In this document: piece after piece, positions 21,235 to 32,620 of the stretch | Layout of the letters: each line of letters starts with the position of its first letter | Position numbering within the stretch: position 1 is the first letter of the stretch | NCBI GenBank assembly: GCA_034231615.1 | Contig: CM067299.1 | Coordinates: 14,685,863-14,749,862, forward strand | DNA length: 64,000 nt | Direction of reading: 5' to 3' | DNA from: Meghimatium bilineatum | Lineage: Eukaryota > Mollusca > Gastropoda > Stylommatophora > Philomycidae | The notes under the pieces: generated by a model | The model's database searches: none | Told to the model about the DNA's origin: nothing | What the model saw: only the letters and a program-made list of their open reading frames with translations | Translations under genes and position numbers: made by a program

Positions 21235-21694
21235 TTGAATAGTCAATACTGATACTATATCCAAGTTTGAATAGTCAATAGATGCAATATCCAAGTTTTA
21301 ATAGTCATTATTGATGCAATATCCAAGCTTTAATAGTCATTATTGATGCAATATCCATGTTTGAATAGTCAATATTGATGCAATATCCAAGTTTTAATAG
21401 TCATTATTGATGCAATATCCAAGTTTTAATAGTCATTATTTATGCAATATCCAAGTTTTAATTGTCAATATTGATGCAATATTCAAAATTGAATAGTCAA
21501 TATTGATGCAATATACAAGTTTGAATAGTCAATATTGATGCAATATCCAAGTTTTAATAGTCAATATTGATGCAATATTCAAATTTGAATAGTCAATATT
21601 GATGCAATATTCAAAATTGAATAGTCAATATTGATGCAATATTAAAATTTGAATAGTCAATATTGATGCAATATCCAAGTTTGAATAGTCAATA
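21235..21694. repeat. 33-bp minisatellite, left part
   Basis: The unit contains TGAATAGTCAATATTGATGC and AATATCCAAGTTT. About 14 copies run up to the retroposon at 21695, with two more after it (21857-21915). Confidence 0.95.
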
Positions 21695-21856
21695 CCCGCC
21701 GAAGACGGATGTGTTGGGCCATTGGCGCAAATAAAACGGCGACACAACGCATTTCCATTCTCTGGACTATATCCTGCTGGAAATCTAATAGGGCCATTGT
21801 CCTACTGCAATAGAGATCCAGCAGGAGTTTGAGAATGAACGCTGAAGAAGAAGAAG
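21695..21856 (+). mobile_element. short GAA-tail retroposon, short class, with TSD
   Basis: The 162-bp insert starts CCCGCCGAAGACGGATGTGT and ends GTTTGAGAATGAACGCTGAA followed by GAAGAAGAAG. The 11-base duplication AATAGTCAATA (21684-21694 and 21857-21867) is part of the minisatellite unit, so the boundaries are exact. Inside, CCTGCTGGA and TCCAGCAGG can pair around an internal loop. There is no ORF and no obvious pol III B box. Confidence 0.92.
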
Positions 21857-22028
21857 AATAGTCAATATTGATGCAATATCCAAGTTTGAATAGCCAATAT
21901 TGATACCATATCCATTTCAAACACATTTCTGATTACATTTACTGCAATCATGTTTTTGAGATATCCATACAATTCCTAACCATATCCAGGACAACCCAGA
22001 GTTAGAGTCACAAACATACATGACTTAC

Positions 22029-22152
22029 AGTGCTATCCGATTCAAACTTTCTCACTTTGGCTTCTAAAGCTATTTGATTCTTATAATTCAGGTCTGTAAT
22101 CTGTTTATTCTCCTGCTTCTGCAACATCTTAAGCTCACGCAGATCTTGTTTT
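22029..22152 (-). CDS. SLK: SLK/STK10-like kinase, coding exon 1 of 8 seen
   Basis: The exon has 124 nt: one base completing a split codon, then 41 codons. Acceptor is TTGTCTTCAG and donor GTAAGTCA, near consensus. The peptide begins KQDLRELKMLQKQENKQITD and ends KVRKFESDST. It matches the RRQELREL(R/K)LLQKEE start of the PKK coiled coil in SLK/STK10. In vertebrates the upstream part carries a VDG-EVSVTTSKV motif; I did not find its exon. The preceding exon must end with two bases of a codon, and the open exon ending at 54536 satisfies this. Confidence 0.95.
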
Positions 22153-22314
22153 CTGAAGACAATACACACGTACAAATCATTTTTAACATCTGATTTAAAA
22201 AAAAAAAGCAATACTCAATTCTGAAAACAACTAGAATTTCGCAATAAAAACAAAATGAGAAAATCATTAGTAAATAGTGAAAAGTACAAAAGTTCATTAA
22301 GAATAAAAAAAACT

Positions 22315-22445
22315 GTCAATGCTGTATTTTTACCGTTAGGGAGTTACAGGGAGGTTTTGAGTAGCTTGTGTGATAACGGCTGCATGCCCTTGCTGTCGCC
22401 ACATCATGTTCAGGGTGAGTTTTTCAATTTACACTCTGGCATAAA
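22315..22445 (+). repeat. LINE 3'-UTR fragment
   Basis: TACCGTTAGGGAG followed by GCATGCCCTTGCTGTCGCCA and CATGTTCAGGGTGAG is colinear with 41028-41120, where the same sequence directly follows a LINE ORF2 tail. This one has only the non-coding part. Confidence 0.65.
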
Positions 22446-22639
22446 TAACCCAGTCCTTACAAGTTTAGAATTTATCATCTATTTTACAAGTTATCATCTA
22501 TTGTCTTTTCTCTACTTTAGCTATAAGGCATCACAGGATGGAATGATGGTTGATTTTCAGGATATGGCATGATTGGTTGCTTGATATGCAGTAATAATTG
22601 TGACGTCTCAGAATATTGGTAACTCCTTCAGTCTCCTTC

Positions 22640-22900
22640 TTAGTCTCCCTCTGCCACTTGCTATTTCCATTTTCGTGTTGTATGTTCGCGCTGCTGGCCA
22701 ATATTGGTTCATTCTCACTAAGTGGCCACACTATCGAGGTCAACTCCTTAAAGTGAAGGCTTAGTCCAGGCAACAGAGGCTACACATTACGATTAGTCGG
22801 GCCATCCCCTACATCGAGCAGGAACAAAGTTCTGTCTAAGTACACCCAGGTGCTGAAGCCGGATATTCCAGGCTGAGAGATGACCTGCAATCATGGTAGA
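22640..22900. repeat. dispersed repeat, copy 2
   Basis: It resembles 7080-7290 (GGCAACAGAGGCT, GTGCTGAAGCCGG). The family is unknown. Confidence 0.5.
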
Positions 22901-22913
22901 ACGTAACATGATT

Positions 22914-23130
22914 AGATAACATGTCTTCACAATTAAGTGACCAGATCATGTCAGTTTATGTTTTTCAAAATATTTGACAACAGACATTTGTTCCAACAAT
23001 TCTTGTAATCTCTTCATTCCTCACATGATCTCTTTTTGTTCTGTTTGCTGTTTTTCTTAGATATCTCATTTCAGTTGTAGTATGCTTGCTTTTTTTAGTC
23101 AGTGTCCATGTCTGACATTGATAACACAAT
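22914..23130 (-). pseudogene. LINE ORF2 C-terminal remnant
   Basis: The minus strand shows SDMDTD, NEISKKNSK and RSCEE, degenerate versions of the WTLTK, EMRCLR and DRVRNEDIR steps. It is close in sequence to 1980-2170 (AATGTCAGACATGGACACT, GTGAGGAATGAAGAGAT). Confidence 0.65.
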
Positions 23131-23147
23131 GTTGGTATGAAGTTGTA

Positions 23148-23495
23148 TGATCACATTCACAAAATCAACAAACGAGATATCGCTAACAAGTTCACAGGTA
23201 GAATAAATTATTATATCACATTCACAAAATCAATAACACGAGGTATCAATAACAAATTCACAGGTAAAATAAATGATTGTATCATATTCACAAAATCAAT
23301 AACATGAGGTATCAATAACAAATTCACAGGTGAAATAAATGATTGTATCACATTCACAAAATCAATAACACCAGGTATCAATAACAAATTCACAGGTAAA
23401 ATAAATTATTGTATCACATTCACAAAATCAATAACACGAGGTATCAATAACAAATTCACAGGTAAAATAAATTATTGTATCACATTCACAAAGCA
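23148..23495. repeat. 65-bp minisatellite, about 5.5 copies
   Basis: The unit contains CACATTCACAAAATCAATAA and CACGAGGTATCAATAACAAA, then TTCACAGGTAAAATAAAT. Confidence 0.95.
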
Positions 23496-24180
23496 CATAA
23501 CACTGAGTTCAATCAAACAGATAAGGTAGATAATGTCACATTGAAAATATCACAGTAACCCACAACTGTTCCTTATCAAATTCTGCTATCGATTTTTTCC
23601 CGATGCCATAATGCAAACATGAACCATATATGTGGCTCCTGTATACCATTTTCTCATCTAAATTTTGCCATAAGCAGAAACTTCTTCTACAAAATATCTA
23701 TTACGTTGGAGAAATCATGAGTACACATCAGTGATTCCCAAAATATTAGTCTGACCACAAACGTGAGTGATTACTTCTACACGTTTTACACACTACATCA
23801 CAAATAATTGTTGTGGTATTCATTCCGTTAATATTAACTGGAACGATTCTACAACATATTTTTTAGGTTGCGTCACGAATCACTAGCTTGTGTGTAAAAA
23901 CAGTATGAGAACCGCCGTTTGGCACAACTATCGTGTTTAAGTGACACAGACTAGCATAGGAACTAGGTCACTGAGTACAGTAACAGATGTTATACTAATG
24001 TGTGAGATAACAAATGAGGTTATATTAACCAATTTATGTACATCCAAGACAGGACACAAGGCAGGGGACGGTACATGTGAGTCAAGGATGGAGAGGAAAA
24101 ATGTATGAAACTATAAATAAATAGAGAAACAAATCAGCAGATACATGTTCGCTAGTGGGAAGCAAGGGTGAAGGACAAGG
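23496..24180. other. no recognised element
   Basis: Mixed AT-rich sequence without motif-bearing ORFs or tandem units. Confidence 0.4.
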
Positions 24181-24540
24181 ATTCTGGTGTCTGAGATACG
24201 TGCACGCACGAATAAATACGCCCCCCGACACACGTCAATATTCATAAACACGCACCCGACGATCGCAAACCATCAAATTTCACCTTTCACAAACACGCAT
24301 CGACATTCACAAACACGCACCCAACGTTCGCAAACATGTACCGACATTCGCAAACATGTACCGACATTCGCAAACACGTACCGACATTCGCAAACACGCA
24401 CCCACGTTCACACTCGTATTAACGTTCGCAAACACGTACCGAAGTTCGCAAATACGTATCGACGTTCGCAAACAACCATCAAATTTCACCTTTCACAAAC
24501 ACACATCGACTTTCGCAAACATGCATCAACTTTCTGAGAT
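24180..24540. repeat. minisatellite, about 20 bp
   Basis: The unit is ACGTACCGACATTCGCAAAC with many variants. A longer internal duplication (CAACCATCAAATTTCACCTT) sits near 24268 and 24474. The array contains scattered CpG sites. Confidence 0.9.
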
Positions 24541-24559
24541 AGGAATCAACAAATCATAA

Positions 24560-24925
24560 AAACCACATATCGTAATTCGCAAACGCGCAGACAGATTCGT
24601 AGAAACGCCCACACATCTGGCAGATACACACACATACTCGCGCCTACGCCCACGCATAGTGGCATTCTTGTAACGCAGACACGCGCACATACATTTGAAG
24701 AAACGCCCACATTTTTACAAACACGCAAACACACGTTCGGAGACACGCACACATACAATAGTAGACATTGCACACACATTGGCAGACATTGCACACACAT
24801 TGGCAGACATTGCACACACATTGGCAGACATTGCACACACATTGGCAGACGCGTACGCACATTAGCAGACGCGTACACACATTAGCAGACATTACACACA
24901 CGCGTGTTTTGCAGGCGAGCAAACA
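24560..24925. repeat. CA-rich minisatellite, 21 bp core
   Basis: The core is ATTGGCAGACATTGCACACA, near-identical about five times at 24775-24890, inside looser ACGC/ACAC-rich repeats. Similar words (TTGGCAGACGGGTACACACA) recur near 27165. Confidence 0.9.
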
Positions 24926-25248
24926 TAGCATTAGAAATCATTCACAGACAATCACAAAACCCAGAAAGAATGCAAGTATGCACTCACATAAACCTCTCAC
25001 AGCGCGTCAATAACACGCAAACACAACTATGACCACTCCCAGACAGATAGAATCACACGCATAAATTAATATGAGAATGGCAGCTTTTGAAGAAATGAGA
25101 AATGATTTGTCTTGTCGGTCAATATTTCTTGGCAGCATACAAATTCGGCTAAATCCTGAATCAGCTTTAACTTATGTTCACACTTGTTGCACAAGTCGGA
25201 GTCCATGGTTGTACAGTCGGAGTGCGTGTAGCATATTTGAGGTTAAGT
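24926..25248. other. no recognised element
   Basis: Spacer between two arrays, with no coding motif. Confidence 0.4.
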
Positions 25249-25249
25249 G

Positions 25250-25690
25250 TTACGAGGTGGATTGTGGATTTTAGGTGAGTGTTCCGATGTGGATTGGGGA
25301 TATTAGGCACAGTGTTCCGATGTGGATTGTGGATTTTAGGTAGAAGGTTCCGAAGTGGATTGAGAATTTAGGTAGAAGGTTCCAAGGTGAAGTAGGGATT
25401 TGAGATTGTTCCGATGTGGATTGGGAATTTTAGGTAGCGTGTTCCGAGGTGGATTGAGGATTTTAGGTAGAAGGTTCCGAGGTGAAGTATGGATTTGAGA
25501 TTGTTCCAAGGTGGATTGGGGATTTGAGGTAGTCATAGTGTTCTGAGGTGGTGACGTGGGTATTTAAGGTAGAATCAGTGATTTAAGGTGGAGTCGTGGT
25601 GATTTGATGTAGAGTCATCGTGTTTTGATGTAGAGTCTTGGGATTCCAGGGTAGTCATGGTGTTCTGAGGTGCAATAGTAGAGTTTGGAG
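25250..25690. repeat. minisatellite, about 30-60 bp
   Basis: The unit contains GTTCCGAGGTGGATTGAGGA and TTTTAGGTAGAAG in composite order, then a second block of GATTTGATGTAGAGTCATCG type. Confidence 0.85.
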
Positions 25691-26495
25691 GTAGATGCCT
25701 AGTAGAGAGAGAAGTTGTGTAAAGAAAACTGTTTATCAAATTCAAAGCCACAAGTTTGGATTGGTTTTTGTTATCTGAATCGTCGTTAACATAATTTGGG
25801 CAAACCCATATATATTCGGTCTCTCTCAGCACATACCGGAACGTTTATTTACTAATCGCTCCAATAGCTCGCTGGTTAAACACACATACGCACTTTAAAC
25901 ACCCCCACCAACAAATTAACATTGTTCTGATAGCATCTGGGGTAATTCCGAATACTTTAAGTCACAATATCATATTTCATACAAGTCTATTGTTCTAATT
26001 TAGAAAAAAAGTTCATGTAATGATCTTAATATGTCATTATGTCCATAATTATTTACCTTAGTGCAGCAGAATCCCTCTATAGCGCATCCATTTATAACAA
26101 ATTTCCCTGTATAACAACACTTTTCAAAATCCTCAAGTATATTTATTGTATATTGTTTGTACTGTAAGTAGCGAATTTCTGTTATTACATACATATTTTG
26201 TCGGCCCAGACAAAGTTGTTATAACGGGGTTCCAATGTATCAGTACTTTCGAAGCAAATGTGTCAGCTCTTTCATCGCCGCTGACTCCGAAATATTCAAG
26301 GCAATACATTCACGGAATTATCCACATATTGGAATATACTTTACATCATATATTTTATTAATGTTTATCAGCACCATGTCATAAGCAGGTAGTATAACGT
26401 GGACAGCAGGTAGTATAACGTGGACAGCATGTAGCAATCAATAAACATTTCGAAACCCCGGCCAATTTTGAGCTAACGTTACTGCTTCTGTGTCA
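25691..26495. other. mostly unrecognised, with short 21-bp repeat
   Basis: GTAGTATAACGTGGACAGCA is repeated near 26380-26430. Nothing else was recognised. Confidence 0.4.
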
Positions 26496-26499
26496 TGTT

Positions 26500-27085
26500 C
26501 AAATGGTCTTTGATATCGTGCATCTATCATCATCAGGTAGCATATCCTGAACAGGATGTAGCAGTCATCAGTCTTTCGAAACTTCTGTCGATCTTGAGCC
26601 AGTTTCTGTCACTGTCATGTTTAGATGGTCATTAATGCCTTGCGTCCATCTTCTTCTTGGTCTGCCTCTTCGTCGTCTTCCTGGCATCATCCCCTCCATT
26701 ATGGTCTTCTCTAGTCTGTCATGGCGGAAAAAATTCCATTTTCGGGAAAAAATGTCGCCTAGATATTTAAATTCTTTGACTTGTTTAACTTTGGTGTTGT
26801 CTATTGTTATAACCATTAGTGTCGCAGATTTGCTATTTTCATAATTTCTTTTGTTTTTTTTGTGTGTTTTTTTGGAGGGGTAGGTTAATTTTCATGTTGT
26901 ACTTCTTACATGCTAATAGCAATGCATTGATGTGGATGTGCAAATGTTCTTCACCTTTGTATATTAGACTTCGATCGTCTGCAAATAGTAGTTCATTGAT
27001 TTCATTATTAAATTCCTCATCAGTTTTATTTGCAATATAGTTCTCTGTGTTGATGTGAGCTTCTTTTATTATTCTGTCCATATAT
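26500..27085 (-). pseudogene. LINE RT and ORF2 tail, deleted
   Basis: The minus strand first gives EINELLFADDRSLI and LLLACKKYNMKINL, the RT catalytic FADD box and following helix, and later TKVKQVKEFKYLGDIFSR. It then jumps to RLEKTIMEGMMPGRRRRGRP and RRRWTQGINDHLNMTVTETG, the extreme C-terminus. The FKYLG to GRRRRGRP jump means about 150 residues were deleted. Confidence 0.88.
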
Positions 27086-27509
27086 ATGTTTTAGTAGAGG
27101 TGAAAGCACTATTAGTGCTAATATATAGTAAATATAGATTCGAATATTGGCAGACATCAACACCAATTGGCAGACGGGTACACACATTTGTAGGCACACA
27201 CACAATCGCAACGATCTCCCAATTCACATGGACTTGACCATTCCTAGGGATAATTATCTAAACTCTAAAAGGGAGTAGTTAACCCTTCAAAAACATTTGA
27301 TATTAACATTTTACAGGGTAAACTCTCTTTTCGTTGCTTATGTAGACCGTGTTTATAATGGAATGGTCCAAGTCCATGTTGACAGGGAAATCAGGACGAT
27401 AGAACCCGACTTTTTTTATGGTGTCTCTCTCCATACAATAAAATCGTGATTGTCGTAAAAGCACCAGAAAAACTTGGTGTGGGGAACCTTATCCTCTAGT
27501 ATCCCAAAT

Positions 27510-27525
27510 TATATCTGTTTCCACC
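27510..27525. repeat. target-site duplication, left copy
   Basis: TATATCTGTTTCCACC is repeated with one mismatch at 27790-27805 on the other side of the retroposon. Confidence 0.85.
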
Positions 27526-27789
27526 TTCTTCCTCGTTCGTTTTAAAGCTCCTGCAGATTAGCAGGATGTAGTCCAGAATGTGTCGTCATGGTTTATAGCT
27601 TAGTAGCGATATCTACGCCTTTCATCCTGACACTTCAGAATGGTTCATGTGTCAATTTGACCATATATGGATGGGGTAGCCAGCCACACCCCAAACCTTC
27701 CTTTTTCGCCTCTTACGACATAACTTAGCAAGTGTCACTATTCTTTGAATCCGCTCCCCCCCTACTTTCACGACCCGGCAACATGCGGG
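27526..27789 (-). mobile_element. short GAA-tail retroposon, long class, with TSD
   Basis: The insert is 264 bp, sense on the minus strand. The 5' end reads CCGCATGTTGCCGGG and the 3' end, shown on the plus strand, TTCTTCCTCGTTCG. Near the tail the plus strand has CTCCTGCAGATTAGCAGGAT, a palindrome. The flanking 16-base duplication proves an insertion with defined ends. The same 5' and 3' ends occur at 63335-63597. Confidence 0.92.
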
Positions 27790-27884
27790 TATATTTGTTT
27801 CCACCAATATTATCGCTTACGGTTAAATGGGCGGGAGTTATTGAGGGTATATTTATTTTCCGCCAGAATCTAACCCTATGAAGT

Positions 27885-27955
27885 TACCTTCGACATGTCA
27901 TCACTTCGACATGTCATCACTTCAACATGTCATCACTTCGATATGTCACCACTTC
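27885..27955. repeat. 16-bp repeat, about 4 copies
   Basis: The unit is CTTCGACATGTCATCA with one-base variants. Confidence 0.9.
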
Positions 27956-27959
27956 AGGT

Positions 27960-28500
27960 ACACTTGTCAGCAAAATATAATATTGTAAATTTACAATAAT
28001 AATACTTGCTCCTCAACTGATATAAAATAGTGTATTTATATAAATGTTGTCCTTCAATACTCTCAAACTTTTCTATTTTACCCATAGGCGTAATTTACCC
28101 CGGTTCCTCGAACACTTATAAAAATACTATTCTAGCGAATGTCTTCAGCGACTACAAAAATCATGGCATCTCCATCCTTGATGTTAATTGTTCATGGTTT
28201 TCGTTGTCTTTCATCTGTTCCTTCCACATTCTTGTGTACATGCATAAACCATGTCTGTTTTATAGAGACTCAAGTAAATTTAGATGTCCAAACCATGTCA
28301 GTTTTATAAAGAATCATGTCGTCATACATGCCAAAACCATGTTAGTTTTCGTCGATTTTCAAAACTCTTCACTATTTATATTTTCAAATGTATATTCTTA
28401 AATAAGTAACTGATACACTCGAATTATTGCTAACTTCAACCATACAGTATTTTATAAATGAAATACTCAATTTGCAGATAAGATAGACCACAAAAAGTTA
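27960..28500. other. no recognised element
   Basis: A plus-strand open frame (28030-28401) has no family motif and AT-driven composition. I do not call it a gene. Confidence 0.35.
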
Positions 28501-28686
28501 ATAAACAAGACAATTCAATGAACAAGACAATTCAATGAACAAGACAATTCAATGAAGAAGACAATTCAAAGAACAAGATAATTCCATGAATAAGATAATT
28601 CAAAGAACAAGACAATTCAATGAATAAGACAATTAAAAAAACAAGACATTTCAATGAACAAGACATTTCAAAGAACAAGAGACTTG
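28501..28686. repeat. 17-bp minisatellite, about 11 copies
   Basis: The unit is AACAAGACAATTCAATG with ATAAG/GAAAG variants. Confidence 0.95.
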
Positions 28687-28989
28687 CAGTAATGTTGTGC
28701 ACCGTACGTACACAAATAATATAAGTGAAACTGAGAAAATAAGCATATTTATTTATCAAAATAAGTTATGGGTCACTTACAAAAATCTCACCCTATACAA
28801 CATCATAAATTAAATTAAATCAAAAAAATATGAACACTAGAAGAAATTGATTTGAAAGAGTAAATGTGTAGAATATTTAAGGAGGCAGCCATAACTGAAC
28901 TCTGGTACACTCAATTTCCTACACTCTCCAAAATTCGAACACCGTCAATAGAATACCGCATTCATCGATCAAACGTTCTACTTTCTCTG

Positions 28990-29365
28990 TCTCTGCATCT
29001 AGTCAACCTAGGTGTTTTTTTTTTCTCCGAGAAATGTGTCAGATTCAACTTCACAGCGTCGTTTCCACTCCCGCAGAGTCAGCACTCAACAAGAACCACT
29101 TTTGGCGGCAGTGAAACAGCGTAAAGTTGTTTGTTTTGGACATGTAACAAGACACACGACACATTTTCTAAGATCATTCTGCAAGGAGCAGTGGAAGATA
29201 GAAGGAGGAGAGGAGGACAAAGAAAACTATGGATTGAAAACATCAAGGAATGGTCTAGGCGTGATTTTCTACACTCCCCCAAATGCCTGAGGATAGAGAA
29301 GTGTGGAAAGTTTTCTGTACTGATATTCCCAGTGTGGCAACCCTACGACCCTGGCGGGTTATGGG
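28990..29365 (+). pseudogene. LINE ORF2 C-terminal fragment
   Basis: Two overlapping frames give QEPLLAAVKQRKVVCFGHVT, then KIILQGAVEDRRRRGGQRKL and WIENIKEWSRRDF. This is the conserved WFGHVTRHDSLSK-ILQGT-EG-RRRGRQRK-W-DNIKEW end of a common invertebrate LINE. A single frameshift near 29160 separates the two halves. Related copies are at 40795 and 44900. Confidence 0.88.
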
Positions 29366-30174
29366 TTTTATATCTTTAGCAAATATTACGGGCTGAATCA
29401 ATATGTTAAAGTATATGTTAAGTGATCGATGATCGACCACAACCATCTAGATACAACGGGCAGAAACGCATCACACTTAAGGAGTATTATTTTCTAGATT
29501 TCTCGTGCCCACCCGATTGCTCACTGTTATGAGATAAAAAACAAGTACTTCTCCCGGACAGTTTTTTTTTCACGCTGATTTAATGTAGCGTCATTTATCT
29601 TGATATATCCGACGTCCCTGCGCTTTTATGTGGCCGGCAATGCAAAGTACACGCACAGTGGCCAATTTTCCGTCGTATCAGTCAAGAGGAGTAACGCTGT
29701 ATGAGATCAGCATGCCTGACTATTTTGAGAAGAACTTGGCAAATATTGTGTACGTGAAATCTATTTTTTGTAACTTGACTCTTTCTGTGACGTTTTACAA
29801 GCCGGTTTCATTTCATTTTATATGTTTAGATATCCAATGATAAAAAAAAAATTTAAGCATTGTCAAGTTTGCATATGAACTAACAAACAAATGCATGAAT
29901 GTCAAGAACATATGTTAAGTCATAAATGCTATTTGAAAACACAACATATAGTCAAGTATATGTCGTTAAACGTGAATATAGAACAATGATACGGCCATAC
30001 AAAGTCCGCTGAAAAATGTTTACACTACGTCAAAGACATGAGAATATATCTGTCTGAGAATTTGTAAGGACACCGGTTGGAAAATAAATTGAGAATTCAC
30101 CGCATGGTCGCCTGATTATATATACATTTATTTAAATAAAACGTATCATATTATCCTATTCAGGATGTAACCAT
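29366..30174. other. no recognised element
   Basis: AT-rich with no coding motif or tandem unit seen. Confidence 0.4.
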
Positions 30175-30545
30175 CTATCTCTCTATTCGCTGAAACCCTT
30201 TGTTGCCTTTCGGCGTCAGGGGTAGAAGAGTTTTCTGGAGATGTCCCTCTTGTGTGCTGAGTATATTGTGGAATTTCTCGCCTCTTTTATTTCAGTAGTC
30301 CATCGTTTTCTTGGTCGGCCTCTAGGTCTGCCTTCGCTGTATCTGTGTAGCATAGCTTGCTGTGGTATGCTGTCTGATGGTAGTCTGCTGATGTGTGCAA
30401 CCCATTTGATCTGTTGTCTCTTGATGTATTCTTAGACTGGGGTGGTGCCGGTTCTTTGTCTAATGTCCCCATTCCTCACCCTGTCACTTAACGATAGTCC
30501 TAGGATTCTGAATAAGCACGCCATTTCAGCTCACAAGTTTACATC
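30175..30545 (-). pseudogene. LINE ORF2 C-terminal fragment
   Basis: This is the second copy of the family at 8600-9010. The minus strand gives DRVRNGDIRQRTGTTP, then YIKRQQIKWVAHISRLPSDS and EGRPRGRPRKRWTTEIKEA. One in-frame stop interrupts the reading after TTPV. Confidence 0.85.
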
Positions 30546-30599
30546 AACAAGTTTACATCATGTAACCATCAACTCCCCATTTTTGGCTTGTGATTTTCT

Positions 30600-30780
30600 T
30601 GGAAGTATTAAGTTCAGTAGTTAGTTGCTTTCTAAACGACCCGGTTGCACAGCTGCATGCGGAAGAATTAGAACCAGGTACCTTAGCCATAACAGACGCA
30701 CTCTGTACTTTGTCGCCACAGAGCTGGACACAAACCTGATTCAACACCAGCACAATCGTACCTGTGGGGGACCCTAAAGG
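30600..30780 (-). mobile_element. tRNA-derived SINE, second family
   Basis: The minus strand reads CTCTGTGGCGACAAAGTACA, then a degenerate B box in CCTGGTTCTAATTC, then GCAGCTGTGCAACCGGGTCG. It is colinear with the copy at 62230-62395, which has a cleaner B box. Confidence 0.6.
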
Positions 30781-30961
30781 ATGCAATCTGTTGCAGGAAA
30801 AAAAAACACACTGGCGTCTCTTACGTAACGATTATGAATGTGCAGCACATTCGGCTGGACACCTCGACCAAGTTTACCCAACAACAGTTGACCATAGTAA
30901 TTCATTTCTGGAAGCTGGTAGAAACCATTATCAACATCAATTGCGATAGTCCGGACACAAG

Positions 30962-31317
30962 GTAACTCGCACAATGGCTGAATCCGGACACACAAGGTAA
31001 CTCGCACGATGGCTGAATCCGGACACAAGGTAACTCGCATGATGGCTGAATCCGGACAAAAGGTAACTCGCACAATGGCTGAATCCGGACACACAAGGTA
31101 ACTCGCACGATGGCTGAATCCGGACACAAGGTAACTCGCATGATGGCTGAATCCGGACAAAAGGTAACTCGCACGATGGCTGAATCCGGACAGAAGGTAA
31201 CTCGCACGATGGCAGAAATCGGACACAAGGTAACCCGCGCGATGGCTGAATCCGGACACAAGGTAACTCGTACGATGGCTGAATTCGGACACAGGGTAAC
31301 TCGCACGATGGCTGGAT
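30962..31317. repeat. 33-bp minisatellite with 101-bp higher order
   Basis: The unit contains GTAACTCGCACGATGGCTGA and ATCCGGACACAAG, about 11 copies. The first six form two identical 101-bp blocks (35+33+33), at 30962-31062 and 31063-31163. Being a multiple of 3, the 33-bp unit opens long artificial frames on both strands. Confidence 0.95.
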
Positions 31318-32199
31318 AGAGTTGGATTACTAGAAAATGCGGTATTCATTACCTTAAAAAAATTTTTACATCTCCTGGCGAGCTCTGTATGTATACAAAA
31401 AGCACTTTCCATTACTTTACTTTCTTGTGTTTGTGTGTATTTATTTTTTTTACTGTTGTTCTCTTGTACCGTAATTGAGATATCTATCCTTTTTTTTTAT
31501 TACTTTTAAATATGTTTTAAAAAAACATACCAATATTATTTTATGTAACATTATACAAAGTTAAATCTGGGGAGACCGTCTTACAAACAAGGAAGTGGGT
31601 CTCTCTATCTCTCTATAGATTACACACGCACGCACTCACACACCCATTTCCAGGAAAACATAACATGAAATTTAGTACTGCTGAAAAAGCCAATAACCAC
31701 CTTCTCTTACCTCTCCCCCCCCCCCCCCCCACATGTTATCTTCCAAAAAACTCACCAAAATCTCAAGGAAAAAAATGTGCAAACAAACAGGAGGAACTGA
31801 TCCTTTTTTTTTTAAACGATAAATACCAATAGACCACATTCCAAGTAGGAGTCATCTTTCGAGTATTGAATACACAACTCAACATGTACCCCTGGATATA
31901 AAAGAAAGCTTTGACTACAGATCCTCGTTGCACACAGGACAAGCACTGAACAAATGTCGAGGTGCACATTGTTCAAAATTCTGACCGCAGCAGTGTTAGG
32001 ACTCGGACTCAGAGCAACGTATGTGATGTGACCGCGGGGGTGGGGTATCTTGGTTTATATATATATATATATAGGCATCAAAATTCAAACACCTGGTATT
32101 CAAATATTAGCGAGATACCAGATTCTTTCGAACATATATAAGTAGTTTATTTATTTACAATGACCTGGTTTACAACATCCAGTATTATAACATTTATAA
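31318..32199. other. low-complexity and unrecognised sequence
   Basis: Contains poly(C) (about 31715-31730), poly(T) (31805) and a short TA run (32057). No motif-bearing ORF. Confidence 0.4.
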
Positions 32200-32620
32200 T
32201 TTGAATGTACAGCATCTTAAGTATGTCATATATTCCCTAATTCACTGGCTTGCATTCGGCATATTCCACAAGCTAAGATTCTTCTTCTACCTAACCTTCG
32301 GACTGCCCACCCGTGATGGTAAGCGGCTAGAATTTACAACCCGATGTCCAAATATCACAATGCTTGTCTATTCTAAACGGCCGTATGACTATCGTAATGG
32401 CAATCGTTGGATCATATCTGCCTGTAAAGAATGCACAATTTCTGGGGTCAAGTCCCGCGACTTGTACGATGCTACTTTGACGTCCTGGAATTGTAGGCTC
32501 CCAATATCGGTTCAACTCCTTGAAATTGTCTCTTCTGACTATCCGCTATCCAGCGAGAAGCCTGACTTTCCTGGAGACTTACAGTCTCCCAACTTAGAGC
32601 TATTCAAGCTATGTCTCTAA
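32200..32620 (+). other. open frame of unknown status, 139 codons
   Basis: This plus-strand frame starts MNVQHLKYVIYSLIHWLAFG and ends ELFKLCL. It has several aromatic and Cys residues but no family I recognise, no splice context and no homolog in the window. It lies in repeat-rich DNA, so chance or a TE fragment is likely. Confidence 0.2.

Noticed and set aside
25541-25560. Possible missing SLK exon with a VTTS reading on the minus strand
   Set aside because: The VTTSE reading lies within a minisatellite, has no splice sites and no flanking match to the VDG-EVSVTTSKV segment.
28030-28401. 123-codon plus-strand ORF as a gene
   Set aside because: No family motif, no splice context, composition typical of AT-rich noncoding DNA.
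30774-31412. 212-codon minus-strand ORF with repeated PDSAIVRVT or FSHRASYLVS
   Set aside because: Produced by the 33-bp minisatellite; other frames are equally open.
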